The notes beneath the pieces are model-generated. The model saw nothing but the letters and a program-made list of their open reading frames with translations, did no database searches and was not told the DNA's origin. Shown here piece after piece: positions 25,655 through 38,114 of a stretch of DNA of 64,000 nucleotides. Within the stretch, counting starts at the first letter, position 1; the number at the start of each line of letters is the position of its first letter. The stretch comes from Rhopalosiphum padi (Eukaryota; Arthropoda; Insecta; Hemiptera; Aphididae). The position numbers and the translations under genes are program-made. Location: NCBI RefSeq assembly GCF_020882245.1, contig NC_083598.1:83085714-83149713 (forward strand). The letters run 5' to 3'.

Positions 25655-25915
25655 TGACAAAGTTCTAATTCAAATGCATATAAAAGCTATGCCTACGTAT
25701 TTTTAATATATTTATATATAGATATAAGAAACTTTTGTGGGATCATATATTACATATATTACATTTTCAAAAAATACGACTCAGCAAATAACTTTTTATC
25801 GAAACTCAAAGAAAAAAACTAGAATTATTGAAAAATTCTCATGCCTATAAATAAATCAAAAAGAGTTTGAAAAAATGGAAATTTCATCATACAATGAATG
25901 TAATAAGTAAGTAAT
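25655..25915. repeat. A/T-rich dispersed repeat, copy A
   Basis: Shares the order of words TTCAAATGCATATAAAA, TGTATTTTTAATAT-like, ATAAGAA, GTGGGATC, then ATTTTCAAA and ACCTATAAATA-like with 49989-50235. The similarity goes beyond base composition because the order and spacing are kept. Confidence 0.6.
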
Positions 25916-25954
25916 TTAAACATTTAATGAAAATATCAAGTATCTATTACAGTG

Positions 25955-25993
25955 GTTTTAAACTATTTTAACAATGCGGCATATCAGTTCATA
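25955..25993 (+). mobile_element. Lone hAT-type terminal sequence
   Basis: CAGTGGTTTTAAACTATTTT, followed by AACAATGCGGCATATCAG, closely follows the end seen in many hAT elements (CAGTGGTTCTCAAAC, then a GCGGCA word). No matching opposite end (AACCACTG) was found within the next few kb, so the element is truncated or its other end has decayed. Confidence 0.5.
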
Positions 25994-25999
25994 TAATAT

Positions 26000-27067
26000 A
26001 TAAAAACACATATTATGTACACTATTTACAGTCTACTCTACTCTATTAGAGAGATGATTATTGTGATATAAATTTATTCAATGATGAAAAGATGTGTTAA
26101 CAGAAATATTTATTTGAGAATATACATTATTGTTATACCTAAAATGAATTAAAAAATGTAATGTATAGTAACACTTTAAAATGTACGAGTCACATTAAAA
26201 GAAATATTGATGTATATGATTGTGTGTTCAACAATACAAAAAAAATCAAAACAAAATAATAAATAACACTTAATTTTTTTTAAAGGATAATTTTAAATAT
26301 TATGTATACACATTTAAACCTAGATTAGGTGGTTACTGAAAATGAAGAGATTTTTTATAAATTTAATTTTAACAAATTGTATGGTATCAAAGTAATAATA
26401 TGATTTCGAAACTCGTAAATTGTAAATGAAAACAAAAAAAAAAGAATAATGATAAACGAAAATGTCGTGAAGTACCAATTTTTAATTGCAAGAATTACGA
26501 GTAAAGCCACTTAAAATTTAATAAGCATAATATACCTGAAGAAGTGCGTATCAAAAACAAAACATACAATAATTACAAGGTTTACTCGAAACGCGGATTG
26601 AAGAGGGAAAAAAGAAATCTTTAGTTTTTTAAAAAAATAATTTATTTGTTTCTATTGGTTTTCGAAACTAAATTTTTACGCTTGTAAACTATGTTATATC
26701 GTAAGTTTCTAAAAAATAAAAATATGTAGATAATAATATTACTAAACTTACGAATACCTACATTATTCTGTTAGGCTTGGTTTGATGTAAGTACATCAGC
26801 TATAAGTTAGCTGGCTTAATAGATATATTCATATTTTATAAGAAACATTATAAATGAATCGGAGAAAATCAATAATTAACATTATCGAATTATGACATAT
26901 ACATCTTAATTAAAATATTAACATATTATATTATAGTTAAATGAACGAGTTTAACTGGCACGTGTTTTATCGATACGTGAATGCATTTATATTATTATGA
27001 ATAATAGTGTACTTATATTTAAACATAAGCAACATTATTATTAGCCGTACAACCGTTTCGTGAACAG

Positions 27068-27102
<35 letters not shown>

Positions 27103-28130
27103 GTGATATAAGATTTCTTAAGCTGAAAGTATAATTTTATTAATTGGTATAAGTGAGGAGTTTTTTTTTTTTTATCAGGTCAAACGTCTTGAGTGTGTTT
27201 GGGATTTGTGGGGTACAGTTGTTGATAAAAATTGAATGTTAGTTTTCAAGTTTAATCAATGAACAACAAAATTAGTAAATTGCTAAATGAAGTAAGAGAA
27301 AGAAAACCGGAGAGATGGATTTTGAAAATGAGTTATAATAATAAATAATAATAAAAAAAAAAATAAATAAATAATAACCCGCGCCCTTTGGCCGCCGCTA
27401 TTATATTTATAGTAGCAAAGCACCCGGAGATAAGTTTAATAATGTAACTTATGGTGGCAGTCTATATACATATACACAGTACACGCACTACATAGTTTGG
27501 GAAGTCGCCTGTAAGGGATACAGAGGGGTGCAATGGGGGACCGTGACTAAGAGAGTAAGCCTGCGTCGGTAATATCCGGAAAATGAAAAGTGACAAAAAT
27601 ATTATATTATATTTTATAATATAATAATGCACATATATAAATGCCAAAAGACCTACCTACCCGCCGATCTTGCTGGAACGGAGCGAATCCCTTTTACAGT
27701 TATTATGCTTTTTCGGGTTCAGCTTTTAATTTATCGATACCGAAGCGTCACGGGTAAGTTGATGGAGAGCAGTGGAAGGAAAGAAGAAAAATTAATGAAG
27801 TTTTGCTGTAAAATAGTAATATTACGTATATAAACGTATCACACAATAATATGTATACATTTTGAATTTTGTACAGAACAAATTGCAAATAAAATACGTA
27901 TTAAAATATACTAAAATTACGTGCACATACGAGTGTACAGTGAAAGAGTGGTTGCACGTAAACCTAATTATTATGTAGCTGATGGTACCCACTACATTGA
28001 AATTTTCGAAATTATTTCGGTAAATATTTAACGTGTATACTTGCCAATTTAATTGATTTCCGAGGGCGGAAAATTATGTGAAAATGTCAGGAATTTCCAC
28101 GTGAATACTAAAATGGAAGCTAATAATTAT
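26000..28130. other. A/T-rich stretch with CpG patch
   Basis: Mostly A/T-rich. It includes an AAT tract (27073-27102), a CCCGCGCCCTTTGGCCGCCG patch (27378-27397) and a mildly G/C-richer part at 27480-27780. No gene recognised. Confidence 0.4.
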
Positions 28131-28185
28131 TGTGTATACCTTGTGTTGTAGTAATAATATTATTATTTATTATTATACAGTGGGT

Positions 28186-28214
28186 TGTAGCTATATTGCC
28201 TATCCAAGACGCCG
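28186..28214 (+). repeat. Core repeat, copy 2
   Basis: TGTAGCTATATTGC followed by CTATCCAAGACGCCG, 27 of 29 identical to 1202-1230. It is preceded by ACAGTGGGT, so the unit may start with CAGTG as many hAT elements do. That would make the core a subterminal part of a transposon end. Confidence 0.6.
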
Positions 28215-29040
28215 CGACAACACGATATTTGTATTAAAAAAGTGTATAAAAAATACGTGACTAATTAGATATTGTGTAATTATATCAAAAAGGATACCAG
28301 CGTCGATTCAAAAAAGCAAAAAAAAAAAAAAAGCTGTGTCAATCCACACGTCCACACACTGAGTATACTTGAGTTATTTGACACGGAGTTAAGCGTTATT
28401 TCGTGGTATGATACTTACGGTATTTTAGAATCCAAAATTATGGAAAAAAAATATATTAATAAAAAAAATGCATGAACTCGATGTTTTTAATCAAAAGAGG
28501 TTTATACTACTTTAAAAACACATATACATTCTCTTTATCTTTGTATCGTAATAAATCATGAAAAAGGATTTTTCAATTTTTTTGATTTTGGACTTGTATT
28601 TGAAACAAAATATTATGATTAATCTTGTAATAAATGTTAAGTATTCAAATTTAACCTTGAAAGTTGTAGTTTTATTTTTTAAAAAAAAAACCTTACAACT
28701 ATGCAAATACATACATTACAATAATATAGAATCAATACAATTTCAACTCCATAAATACGATTTAATATTCTTGAAAAGTAACACCCGGCTATAAAATACT
28801 AAAACAATAATAAATCTATAAAAATATCCGAGTAAAGCTAGTGAGCATTTGTAAAATAATAATAATAATAAAAAAAAAAACGATTTTATAACACGGGTCA
28901 TGTGTCTTTTACCGACTTAAAGGTTTTCTCGTAATATTCTCGTAAGGTCTTAAAAGTGTAAAAAAAAAAAAAAAAATCCTTTCTCTACAGTATATAGTAA
29001 GTTAATATACGACTAAACAACTATTGTTCCAAATTGTAAC
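28215..29040. other. A/T-rich stretch
   Basis: Long A-runs (28318-28332, 28679-28689, 28961-28976). Plus and minus frames of 66-78 codons at 28512-28794 are Phe/Ile/Lys-rich shadows of one another and are not called. Confidence 0.45.
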
Positions 29041-29199
29041 AACACCGATGTGTGACGGCTGAACGGTCGTAAATATATTATAACCATTGATATACGCCGT
29101 ATGTTATTATACGGTATAATACGGCATTCAGGTATATACCTACACTTAATATAGTGTAATCAAATAGAGTTTGGCTGATGACGACATTTGAACAAAGTG

Positions 29200-29370
29200 A
29201 TGTATGCGGAGCATAATGACTGCGCCCCGCGCTACTGCTGCGTGAATCAGTTTCCGGTGATTTCGAAATGGGAAAAATCGATGATCGCGATCCGAAAACC
29301 GTTACACAGCACTAAACGGATGGAACGATACGCGGTCAATACGGCGGCAAATGCAAATAAATATATATAA
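29200..29370 (+). CDS. Possible 56-codon ORF
   Basis: The ATG at 29200 opens MYAEHNDCAPRYCCVNQF and continues to TAA at 29370. It uses many G/C-ending codons and shows a balanced residue mix, unlike the A/T-derived frames elsewhere. There is no signal peptide, membrane segment or known domain, and a pair of adjacent cysteines is the only notable point. It sits in a CpG-bearing block where stops are rarer, so chance is a fair explanation. Confidence 0.15.
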   Translation: MYAEHNDCAPRYCCVNQFPVISKWEKSMIAIRKPLHSTKRMERYAVNTAANANKYI

Positions 29371-29721
29371 ATATCATCGCCGCGATCAAAAGATTATGAC
29401 GCGCGTGTGATAACAATACAAGTATAATAATGTAATATTCGACCGCGAACGGAGGCCGATTTGGGCTAAATCTAGAAACCGACAATACGGCACGTATATA
29501 ATAATAGTATGCTCGACAACGGCAATAATAATAATAATAATATCGGTTTCGTCATCGTCGTCGAGCAGAAAAGCCTTTGGGCGCAGTCGTATAATATACG
29601 TAATAGTTATTGCCGAGTTAGGAAAACGCCGTCGCAGCAGCAACGCGATATTATATATTACTCGTTTGTTGTATATACTTTACAATTTTATGTGACTGCG
29701 CGCCGAGCGCAACATCTCGTC

Positions 29722-29753
<32 letters not shown>
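29722..29753 (+). repeat. (AAT)n microsatellite
   Basis: About ten AAT units. Confidence 0.95.
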
Positions 29754-29754
<1 letters not shown>

Positions 29755-30879
29755 TAAATTTATAGGGGAATAAAATTGCTTTATAAAAAGCGTTGGCGTG
29801 TAGTATGTTGTAGGTATGTGCTGCGTATTGTATAAGTAAATATATAATGTTGAAGATGTGTTTTCGTCGAGTGTCGGCTTACGGGCAGATTTTTACATCG
29901 CGCGCGCGCACCGGTCGTGCAAATGGTAGAGGCGATACATAATATTATATAGATGATGGCGTTTTTACGAAACGACGAAACGTTTTTTTTTTTTTTATTA
30001 TTATTTTTCTCGGTCGTGGGCGGAACTATCATACAATTTAAACATAATATTATACGTTTTTAACTGTAGATTATTGATGGGCGCCTACACGGAGACCCGT
30101 GGGTCAGTGCACTAACCGAGATATTATATATTATACGTAGGTACATCGAAACAAATCGTACCTTATTTTTTAGATTGTTTATTTCCGGAAAATCTGTCAA
30201 TCCACCCTTCATATGTATTGTTATATGATCTTTGATTCTACTAGTAGTCATATATATATATATATATAATGCAACGAAGAGTGCTACAAAAGGGTAATCA
30301 AAAATAAATAATTATGCGGATAAATATTATTAATTATTCATTTCAATTTCTCCGGTCTAAAATGTTAACTATTATGATTTGTTTGTTCGATAAAAGTACG
30401 ACAGATGAAATATACACCAACGTTCTGGGTGTAATATAATACTAATTTGCTTGTTACATATAAATAACGAAAATTCTATCAAACGCGTCCAATAAAATAT
30501 TTAAAATATTCACCGTATTATCGACGTGCCTGCGCCACGTCGTAAAATAATACCTTTTTAAGTTTCATATCATACAATACTACTGTATTACCGTATTGTT
30601 TTCTCCGCTACAGCTCGACATAATGTCGAACAATATCGGTTTGATATTGTTTTCTGACTCCTTGGAAAATATATTTATATATTATAATATGATATAATCA
30701 GATTATATAGAATTTATTATTTTATCACAAATCGGGCAGCAATCACTGGAAAAAAAAACAGAGTACCTATCATTAAATGATTACTTTTTTTATCGTTTAA
30801 TAACGTGTATTGCCATTTTTCATTTTTCGTGTGATTACAATCGATGTTTGTTTTCAAAGAAAAATAGCATTAACATGTT

Positions 30880-31520
30880 TAGTGTTGCAGGAGTGGCACA
30901 AATCCCGTGACGCTTGTGCTAGAAGGTGGCACGTAAGCATGTTACATACATTTTAACTGGAAAATATTTCTATTTTATTGTCGAATGTTATGTTTAATGA
31001 AAAATTCTCTGGTATTTATAAATACTATTATATAATTACAAGTTATTATAGAATGGTGAAAGTTCAGAACTCTTAAACAGAAATATTTTTGACTGTAAAA
31101 AGTGGCTCAATTTATGCGCACTCAGTATTCGCGTTGATGTACACTTCTTTAAGTTTATTTTTCATGATGAATACGGCCGAATTCAAGCCAACAAATGAAT
31201 AAATGACCGAAAAGCTAGTGCTGTTTGTATTTCGTTAACTGTTATAAAAGACACACTAACTATTAAAAAAATAAAATAAATAGGAACAAAAATTACGAAA
31301 AATATCAAGTTGTTGGTAGGAAACTTTCCAGAGTTACTATAGGAAAAAAAGTGCAAATATAAATATGTTCGTAAATCCTTTAAGTTTGTAATTTTTTTTT
31401 TAAATCCCCCAAAATAAATTTGAATAGATACCTACAAACATATTAATGTTGCCAGAAATTTTCTTAAAACTTTAATTACAAAATGTTGGCACGTGACCCA
31501 AAAAAGGTTCGCCAACCCTA
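30880..31520. mobile_element. Degraded hAT-like element
   Basis: The right boundary, read on minus, is AGGGTTGGCGAACC followed by a T-run, then GGGTCACGTGCCAAC. This matches the common hAT end of the form CAGGG-T-x-G-G-C-A-ACC with a GTGCCA word inside. On the left, TAGTGTTGCAGGAGTGGCAC with further GTGGCACGT words (30933-30940) is a plausible but decayed partner. Target duplications could not be aligned. The interior has no open transposase frame. Confidence 0.4.
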
Positions 31521-31529
31521 AGTCCTATT

Positions 31530-33930
31530 AAGTAATTTCAACGACGTAATCACCTGGTTTGCGACAAAATAATCCTCGTGCATATAGCCGGTTATGAATC
31601 GTCGAACTGCTGACGGCTCGCAAATAATAAGCCGTATAGGGACGCGTCTGATATTGATACATCGAAAAATAATATCGTACCTACACGCATAATAATAAAA
31701 GGTCGATCGGTCGTCGAAAAAAGCAAACGAATGTATATTACGACTGTGTATGTGTCTTTTCTTGTCTCTCATCGTTTCATTTTATTCAAAACAAAAAATA
31801 TTATTGCAAGAAAAAAGTGTTGAATGCTTGTATATTAATTATTAACGCGAACCAAGTTTTTAAAATTGTGAAAATATGGTTAAACTATAATATTTTAAAA
31901 TTTAGCCATGAAAAAAACTAAATACATTGCCGTTAATATACAAAAAAATAATCTCAAAGTAATTGATCATTCGAAACTACGCACGTTAAAACAAATTAAT
32001 GGTTATATCTGTGTATACTATTAGCTATTGATGAAGTTGATAACATAAGATACATAGATATATTAGATTTACACTATTATAGGGAGAGACTTTTTACACA
32101 CATCTATAATTTAATTAAAATTATTAAATATATTATAAGTTTAAACCTTTTTTCCCGCCTGACTGAATTTATAATCTATCACAAGTTGGAAATGACAAAA
32201 TTCAAAAAAAAACAAGCATTAATTCAATAATTTGTTGATAAACGATAATTGTTTCATATGAAATAATATGTATAATTTAGTAGCTTTTTATATAATATGT
32301 AATGTATATTGTAAAATAAATTAGTCATGTATGTACGTGTATACCTTTAATAGGTATGCTTTTTTTATAGTACAATTATTAAATAATAGCTTTTCTTATA
32401 GAACTATGAACGATATTTTAGTAGAAGCTTATTTATAATAGATAATTTGTCGATAACGGACAATTTTGACTTTTCGTTGTGTACAGCCTCTACAGGTTTC
32501 ACTGTATATTTAAAATTTAATCTATGCAGTTTTTAATGTGCTTAATGTTGATATAGGTTATTTAAAAAATAATTTACTAATATTTGCTTATAAAAATGAA
32601 GATTCAAACTTGTGAATTTGATAATAATACTTAGTAAAAAAAATATTAATGTAATTAAAACAAACTTATAAAAGTCCTTTGGCACTAAAGATTTACATAA
32701 CTAATTATATAAGTCTATAAATATTAATTTTAACCAATTTAACAATTTTAACTATAGTTTTAAAGAAGCTTAATTAAAATCAATATGATATTTAGTAATG
32801 TTTTTTTAAATTATTTTTATTAGTAGAACAAATTTTTAACTTGTCAAAATGATTGTTTTATTTATTTATTTATTTTTTTCATGTTTGATTTGTTTTATTT
32901 TTAGTGTACTTTGTTAGATAATTGAATAATGACTGCATAATTTTTTTATCTGACTTCTATCACAAACTCTACTGAAAGGAGGTGAAAAACCTCATGAAAA
33001 AGCCCGATACCTATAAAAATATTTTGCTTACACAATATATCTGAATAAAATATACGTACATAACATTATGTGATATTACACGTATTGTTCATATATAATA
33101 TCAGCACCATTTTAATAATTTACAAAATGTTCACCAATCAAAATGCAGTTGACGTAGTTTAATTATTATTATAATAATTCTGATTTTTGGATATTGTATG
33201 TATACTTATGTATGCCACTTAATTTTTAAGAATACGCCTTGTCTTAAAGGTTAGTTCTAATGTAAAGTTCACTGGACACTCCTCAAATGTTATGAGATCT
33301 TGACCTCGTATAAAAATTAGAATTTCAATAAATGATTCATTACGGGAATCGTACATTACTGTGAAAATTTAAATCACTTTGTACTTCTAGGGTGTTACAG
33401 AAATAACTTACAAATGCAATTGACTATAATTTTGTGATAACTTTGGTTCATATTCATATTACAGATTGTATTTTAATAAAATATACGAGTAGGTATGTTC
33501 TTCAATAATGATTTTTTTCTCAAGAATTAAATTGAATAAAAATGAATGCATAATTACTTAGCTATATATGTTATATATTCTGTATATTATATTCGGTGGT
33601 AATGTTTTATGCCTGTTTTTCACACCCGTTGCCGCTTCCGTTTCCGAATACAACAGTTGTCCGTTCTTTTATTTTAATTGTATATTTTCATTTTTTTCCT
33701 CTGTATATTATAATAATATACGAAGTTTATTTATAATATAATATTGTTAGTTATTATTATTTATTTATTTATTTTATTTTTTAAGCACGTTATATAAATT
33801 GTACGTTTCATTTTTTTTTTTTTAGACAAAAAATTATGATTTAGAAGTTTTTGAAAATGGGCCAATTGTTTCATATAGACTGTTTGGAATATTAAATTAA
33901 TTTCTTGTATCGTTTAAGTTGGGACAGTAG
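31530..33930. other. A/T-rich stretch
   Basis: No gene recognised. An 84-codon minus frame at 31518-31772 lies in a patch with some CpG but has no domain or start context. Confidence 0.45.
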
Positions 33931-33949
33931 ACGATAGCTAATGTGCTTG

Positions 33950-34610
33950 TTGGAGTTGTTTGTGTTACATTTTGGGCATAAAGGTGAATCCGTTTTGGCC
34001 GAAAGCTGTCCGTGTATGCATTTAGTGTAGCCTATTCTGAATCAATTAAGAAGTACCTCTTTTTTTCTGTTAAGATCTGTGTATATCAGCCAGAGTTCAA
34101 TAAAGTGTTTGATACACTTATCTTAATTTATTTGCCGTAGTTGTGTGACATTCTGTGATCCACAGAGTCATGCAGTAATTTTGTAATATTTCTTCGTATG
34201 TCTACAAGCGAAGAAAAAGAAAGCATATCACTGTTGTGATTGTTTATTGCATTTCTATAGCTGCTTTATCTGCTTCCTCGTTTCCCTTTATGCTGCAATT
34301 TCACAGCGTCTACACGAATCTTATATTTTTATTTGATTTTGAGAGGAGATTGCTGGTTTTTAGAGCTAACGGCTCTATAACAGTATTTTTGATTAGGTAA
34401 GGTCTTAAGTGAGTAAGTCATAATATCTATTTTAATATCATTGATCTTTAGAGCTAATTGGGTTTATTTACGTAGTGCTATAGATATTCAATTGTATAAA
34501 TACTACTTTAATTATTAAGTTTGAACTGTTTAATCATGTTATGGTGGACTACTACAAGTCTTACACCAAATTTTGTTTTAGATGCATCGTTGTAGATCTG
34601 GGTACTGGTA
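33950..34610 (-). mobile_element. Non-LTR retrotransposon remnant (RNase H and C-terminal knuckle)
   Basis: A second dead ORF2 3' end on minus. RNase H begins at about 34602 (QIYNDASKTKFGV). A middle stretch near 34500-34480 (SIYTIEYL) corresponds to the catalytic-Glu segment. The HKGNEEADKAA signature is at 34292-34260. The C-terminal region at 34041-33950 reads RIGYTKCIHGQL, then CPKC with a later histidine, giving the C-x-x-C-x(n)-H arrangement of the element class. Stops and small frameshifts are frequent. The copy resembles the one at 23860-24540 in extent but is better preserved in the middle. Upstream sequence (34640-34800) contains only a vague RT-to-RNase H linker. It is probably 5'-truncated. 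Confidence 0.8.
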
Positions 34611-34649
34611 TTCGAACTGCAAGTCTATTAATTCATTAGGTACATACAT

Positions 34650-35530
34650 TTTTATAAATAGTATATTTTGGTGTTTCCTTTGTCAGGTGTTCTATATTAA
34701 GCTTGGTAATTAGGTTGATTCCAAGCAGCTATTAGATTGTTTTCACGTCGAAATATTTTATTAAATGCAATATTTAAGTTCATTATCTCTTTCTGTAATA
34801 TTGTACCTAATGTTTTTTTTTTTGAATTTTGTTTTTATATTATCGAAAAGCGCGTTTTATTTACATAAAGAATAGTTGAATTCTCTCGAGCATATTATAG
34901 TATGAGTTATATAATTGAATGATAATTTCTTTCTAAACAAAATTATGGGAGGTTCCCCCGTTAAGGATAACAAACTGACAATTGGTCTACTTTTGAATGC
35001 GCCAATTATAGTATTGCTATTATTATTATTATATTTATTATAAAAGACATGCGGTATAGACGCGACAACATATTATTACTATTTCATAAACACAAACGAT
35101 AAACTCCACAATATTATATAAAATAGAGAATATAATAACAAAACCTACTAGTTGTACACGATTTCAATTCTTAAGTATTGCATATCCAATCATAAAAAAT
35201 AATACAGTTATTAAAAATTTTAGTTTTTAAATATTATACTGAATTTTAAGATAATATTTTCAAATTCGAAAGATTTACTGTACTACTCAAGGGAGTTCTC
35301 ATTTGAAAACAGAATTTTTTATCACACTCCCTAATTAGTACAAAAAAGATTAATAGTTTGAAAATATGGTATTTAATGTCAAAAATCATTTGAATAAGCC
35401 TGTTAAAAATAAATTAATTTGTTTTGAAGAAATCAGAATTTGGAAGAATACTAGTAATGAGCACGCTAAGTAAATCACCTTTATTTATTATACGTTATAA
35501 TACGTTAACTATACGTTTCAAGGTCGTGTA
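34650..35530. other. A/T-rich stretch
   Basis: Possibly the decayed upstream part of the retrotransposon remnant up to about 34800; then A/T-rich DNA with nothing recognised. Confidence 0.35.
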
Positions 35531-35539
35531 AACAGATCG

Positions 35540-36080
35540 GGTTCTAAAAGTACCGTAGTCCCTAGGTCTGCAGTAAGTCAGCGTAGACTTTTGAGTCAGA
35601 CACTGATATTTTCTGTTTTTTCGCGTGACGATTTACTGAAATTCGTAACAATGGTACGTAAAGCAGTGCAACAATATTTTTACAACGAAAACAATATATC
35701 TACCTATGCGCGAACACGGGTGCAGTGTGTCATCGAGAATAGGTACTATTATAATGAATATAATGAGCGAATCGTCGTCGTTCAATCATCCAAGTCGACG
35801 ATAATAATAATGATATTATTATTATTATTATTATGCTCAAACCGGAACCACTGCCTACAGACGACCGAAATAACTGCAAGCATATTAATATTATTATTAT
35901 TATTAAAACCGCTGCAGGCGTCGCCCGTGTCTTTTGCAGGGTGTATGTAGACGACAACGGCAGTCGCGGTTACCAATCATATTATTATGGTAGGTACGCG
36001 ACAACTCGACGGCTCCATTATGTTAATTCTATTTGTGAAATTTTTTCTATTTTTAATTACGACCCCGCGTGCAGTCTATA
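35540..36080. other. CpG-bearing block with AAT tracts
   Basis: CpG-containing patches at 35540-35640, 35765-35800 and 35835-36000, interrupted by TTA/ATT tracts. Possibly regulatory. Confidence 0.25.
35651..35950 (+). CDS. Possible 99-codon ORF
   Basis: The ATG at 35651 is in good context (AACAATGG). It opens MVRKAVQQYFYNENNI and continues for 99 codons. About 47 hydrophilic residues are followed by Ile/Leu runs encoded by AAT/TTA microsatellites. The first part is protein-like; the second is clearly a repeat translation. No family is recognised. It could be the start of a coding exon that ends before the microsatellite, or chance. Confidence 0.15.
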   Translation: MVRKAVQQYFYNENNISTYARTRVQCVIENRYYYNEYNERIVVVQSSKSTIIIMILLLLLLCSNRNHCLQTTEITASILILLLLLKPLQASPVSFAGCM

Positions 36081-36866
36081 ATATACTTTTAATTAAAAAG
36101 CTTTGTATATTATTATTATTATACGGATCTGCCTTTGAAACGGTTCACCTTTCGACGACAAATGAATCTAAAACATCAAATCGACCTTGAATGGGCACAT
36201 GACGAACGTCATAAACGCATATATTATAATAATATGTACGATGTAGTATATGCACCTATATTATATTAGGTTCTGGATACGTATATTATATAATAAAATA
36301 ATGTTGTGCCGGTGTTCATTAATTCTATGCCAAACGCAGCGAGTTAACACACGATTTAACGTGCAATAACAAAGCACAATACGATCGATATTGCACCTAC
36401 GCCATGTATGGCGTATATAAACGATTCAAGACATAGTCCACGGTATGCCATTTTTCCGATAATATAAATAAATTAAACGAAGTTTTTGAAATATGTGTCA
36501 CCCTCTTCCGTAAAAAACCCCACGTGAAGCAATTATTTTTTCGACATAACTCTTGTATTTATTTTCGGTTCATCTAAAATCACATTTCCCGATGAAAGTT
36601 TATTTTATGTACAGTCGTTTATCACATCGTTATCATGCATAACACATATAATATATTAAATATAATAACTATAACTAGAGGGCTCTTTTCCATGTGCTTT
36701 GCTTGCCGAAACCCTAGAGGTTGAACAACGCTATCCGCCTTGGGTCCACCCCCTCGCATTCTAAAATTTAATAACTATAGTTTTAAATAAAATATACAAA
36801 ACTATTTTTTATTCAACAAAGAGATATAAGATTAACATAGGTACATTAATTGAATATACAAAAAAA

Positions 36867-37180
36867 TACATACTCTCGTACTCTCGATTATCCGCGTACG
36901 GACTATCGTACTTATATACAAATATATACCATATATGTCATATATGTATACAAAAAGTTTATATATCTTTGCATTAGTTATACATAATTATTGGTTTAAT
37001 TGAACTGTGATGGCCGATTACTCGATAACGACGTAAAATACGATACGCTTGTTTAATACATATATTAATACTTTTTGGTAATTGTTGATACGTTTAATGA
37101 AAAAAAAAAGTCCATTCAATAATTTTTCGGATTATCCGCGAAATTCGCTTATCCGTGGATAATCGAGAGTATACACTGTA
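36867..37180. mobile_element. pogo/Tigger-like MITE with TA duplication
   Basis: The ends are inverted copies containing TACTCTCGATTATCC: at the left TACTCTCGATTATCCGCG (36878-36895), and at the right, read on minus, CAGTGTATACTCTCGATTATCC (37178-37157). TA flanks each side (36867-36868 and 37179-37180), as expected of Tc1/mariner-superfamily insertion. TTATCC words recur just inside both ends (GGATTATCCGCG, CGCTTATCCG). CTCGATTATCCG-type ends are characteristic of the pogo/Tigger branch. The element is about 310 bp with no transposase frame, so it is non-autonomous. Confidence 0.75.
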
Positions 37181-37644
37181 TATATTAAAGGTAGGTATAC
37201 CTAAAATAACATCGATTTGATTGAGTGCGTACTCAAAACACTACGCCACAGTCATCAATACATCAGTATTTATACAACCTTCGTACCTCCGTTATTAATG
37301 TATTATATTATTCATTATTTTTACACAAAAAAATATATTATAATTCGGGTTAAACAAAATCAACGATATTATTTCTGTCGATAGATTTATTGTATGAATT
37401 GAATTTCCAAGTTAAATAAATGTATTGTTAAATTGCATATGCATACGTCATGTACTTATTGTACTTTTAATTTGGAATTTTGAATTTCTCGGAGGGATAT
37501 AAGCTATTATTTATAAAACAAATAAATTTACTTCCACGAAATTTTCTTTTATATGATTTATACACTGAAATCTTATTACTCCTTAGGTTTATTCACGTAT
37601 TGAAATTATATTGATTTAGTTAAAAAGTTATATTTATTGGAAAT

Positions 37645-38104
37645 CAGTAGTAGACTGGACGACCGGGATACTGGGAAATTTCTCGGTGGGCCGCTCGTAT
37701 ATAAAACTATACAATGTAATATATTATATAATATTTATTAATATAATTATTGTGAAGTTATAAACTAAAATATTATTTAATAAAATAATAAGTAAAAAGT
37801 ATGTAATATTATTAAACATAAAACCCAGGTTGCTGATTATTTTAAAATGCGGGACCAACTTGTGTTCGGCCAGTCCGGACTTGTTGACAACTTATTGTTA
37901 CAAGTTTAAAAATAGAATCAAAAATTATTCATTACAATATGGGCCGTTGTAGTTATAGTATCCATGGATAGACGATAACCTAAAAAGTAAAAGCTAAATT
38001 GTGTTTACAAAAAAATATAATAATATAATATAAAACCGGTAGTATACTGAGGGCCTCTAAAATTATGATTTTTCCTGGCTGTTTTTTCTCCTAGTCCGCC
38101 ACCG
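37645..38104. mobile_element. hAT-like non-autonomous element
   Basis: The left end is CAGTAGTAGACTGGACGACC. The right end, read on minus, is CGGTGGCGGACTAGGAGAAA. Both match a hAT end of the form CAGTGGCGGACTGG. The flanking octamers TTGGAAAT (37637-37644) and TTAGAAAT (38105-38112) differ at one base, which fits the 8-bp hAT target duplication. The interior includes GGGAAATTTCTCGGTGGGCC near the left and a GCCAGTCCGGACTTGTTGAC stretch near 37870, with A/T-rich sequence between and no open transposase. Confidence 0.75.
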
Positions 38105-38114
38105 TTAGAAATTT

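Larger units (their letters stand above)
29040..30110. other. CpG-bearing block
   Basis: The clearest CpG enrichment in the central window (29210-29480, 29560-29720, 29880-29990), interrupted by an AAT tract (29722-29753). It may be a promoter or regulatory region. One small frame is listed separately. Confidence 0.3.

Noticed and set aside
36670..36770. G/C-richer patch (TTTGCTTGCCGAAACCCTAG) as a repeat
   Set aside because: It looks unlike its surroundings, but no second copy or structure was visible in the window.
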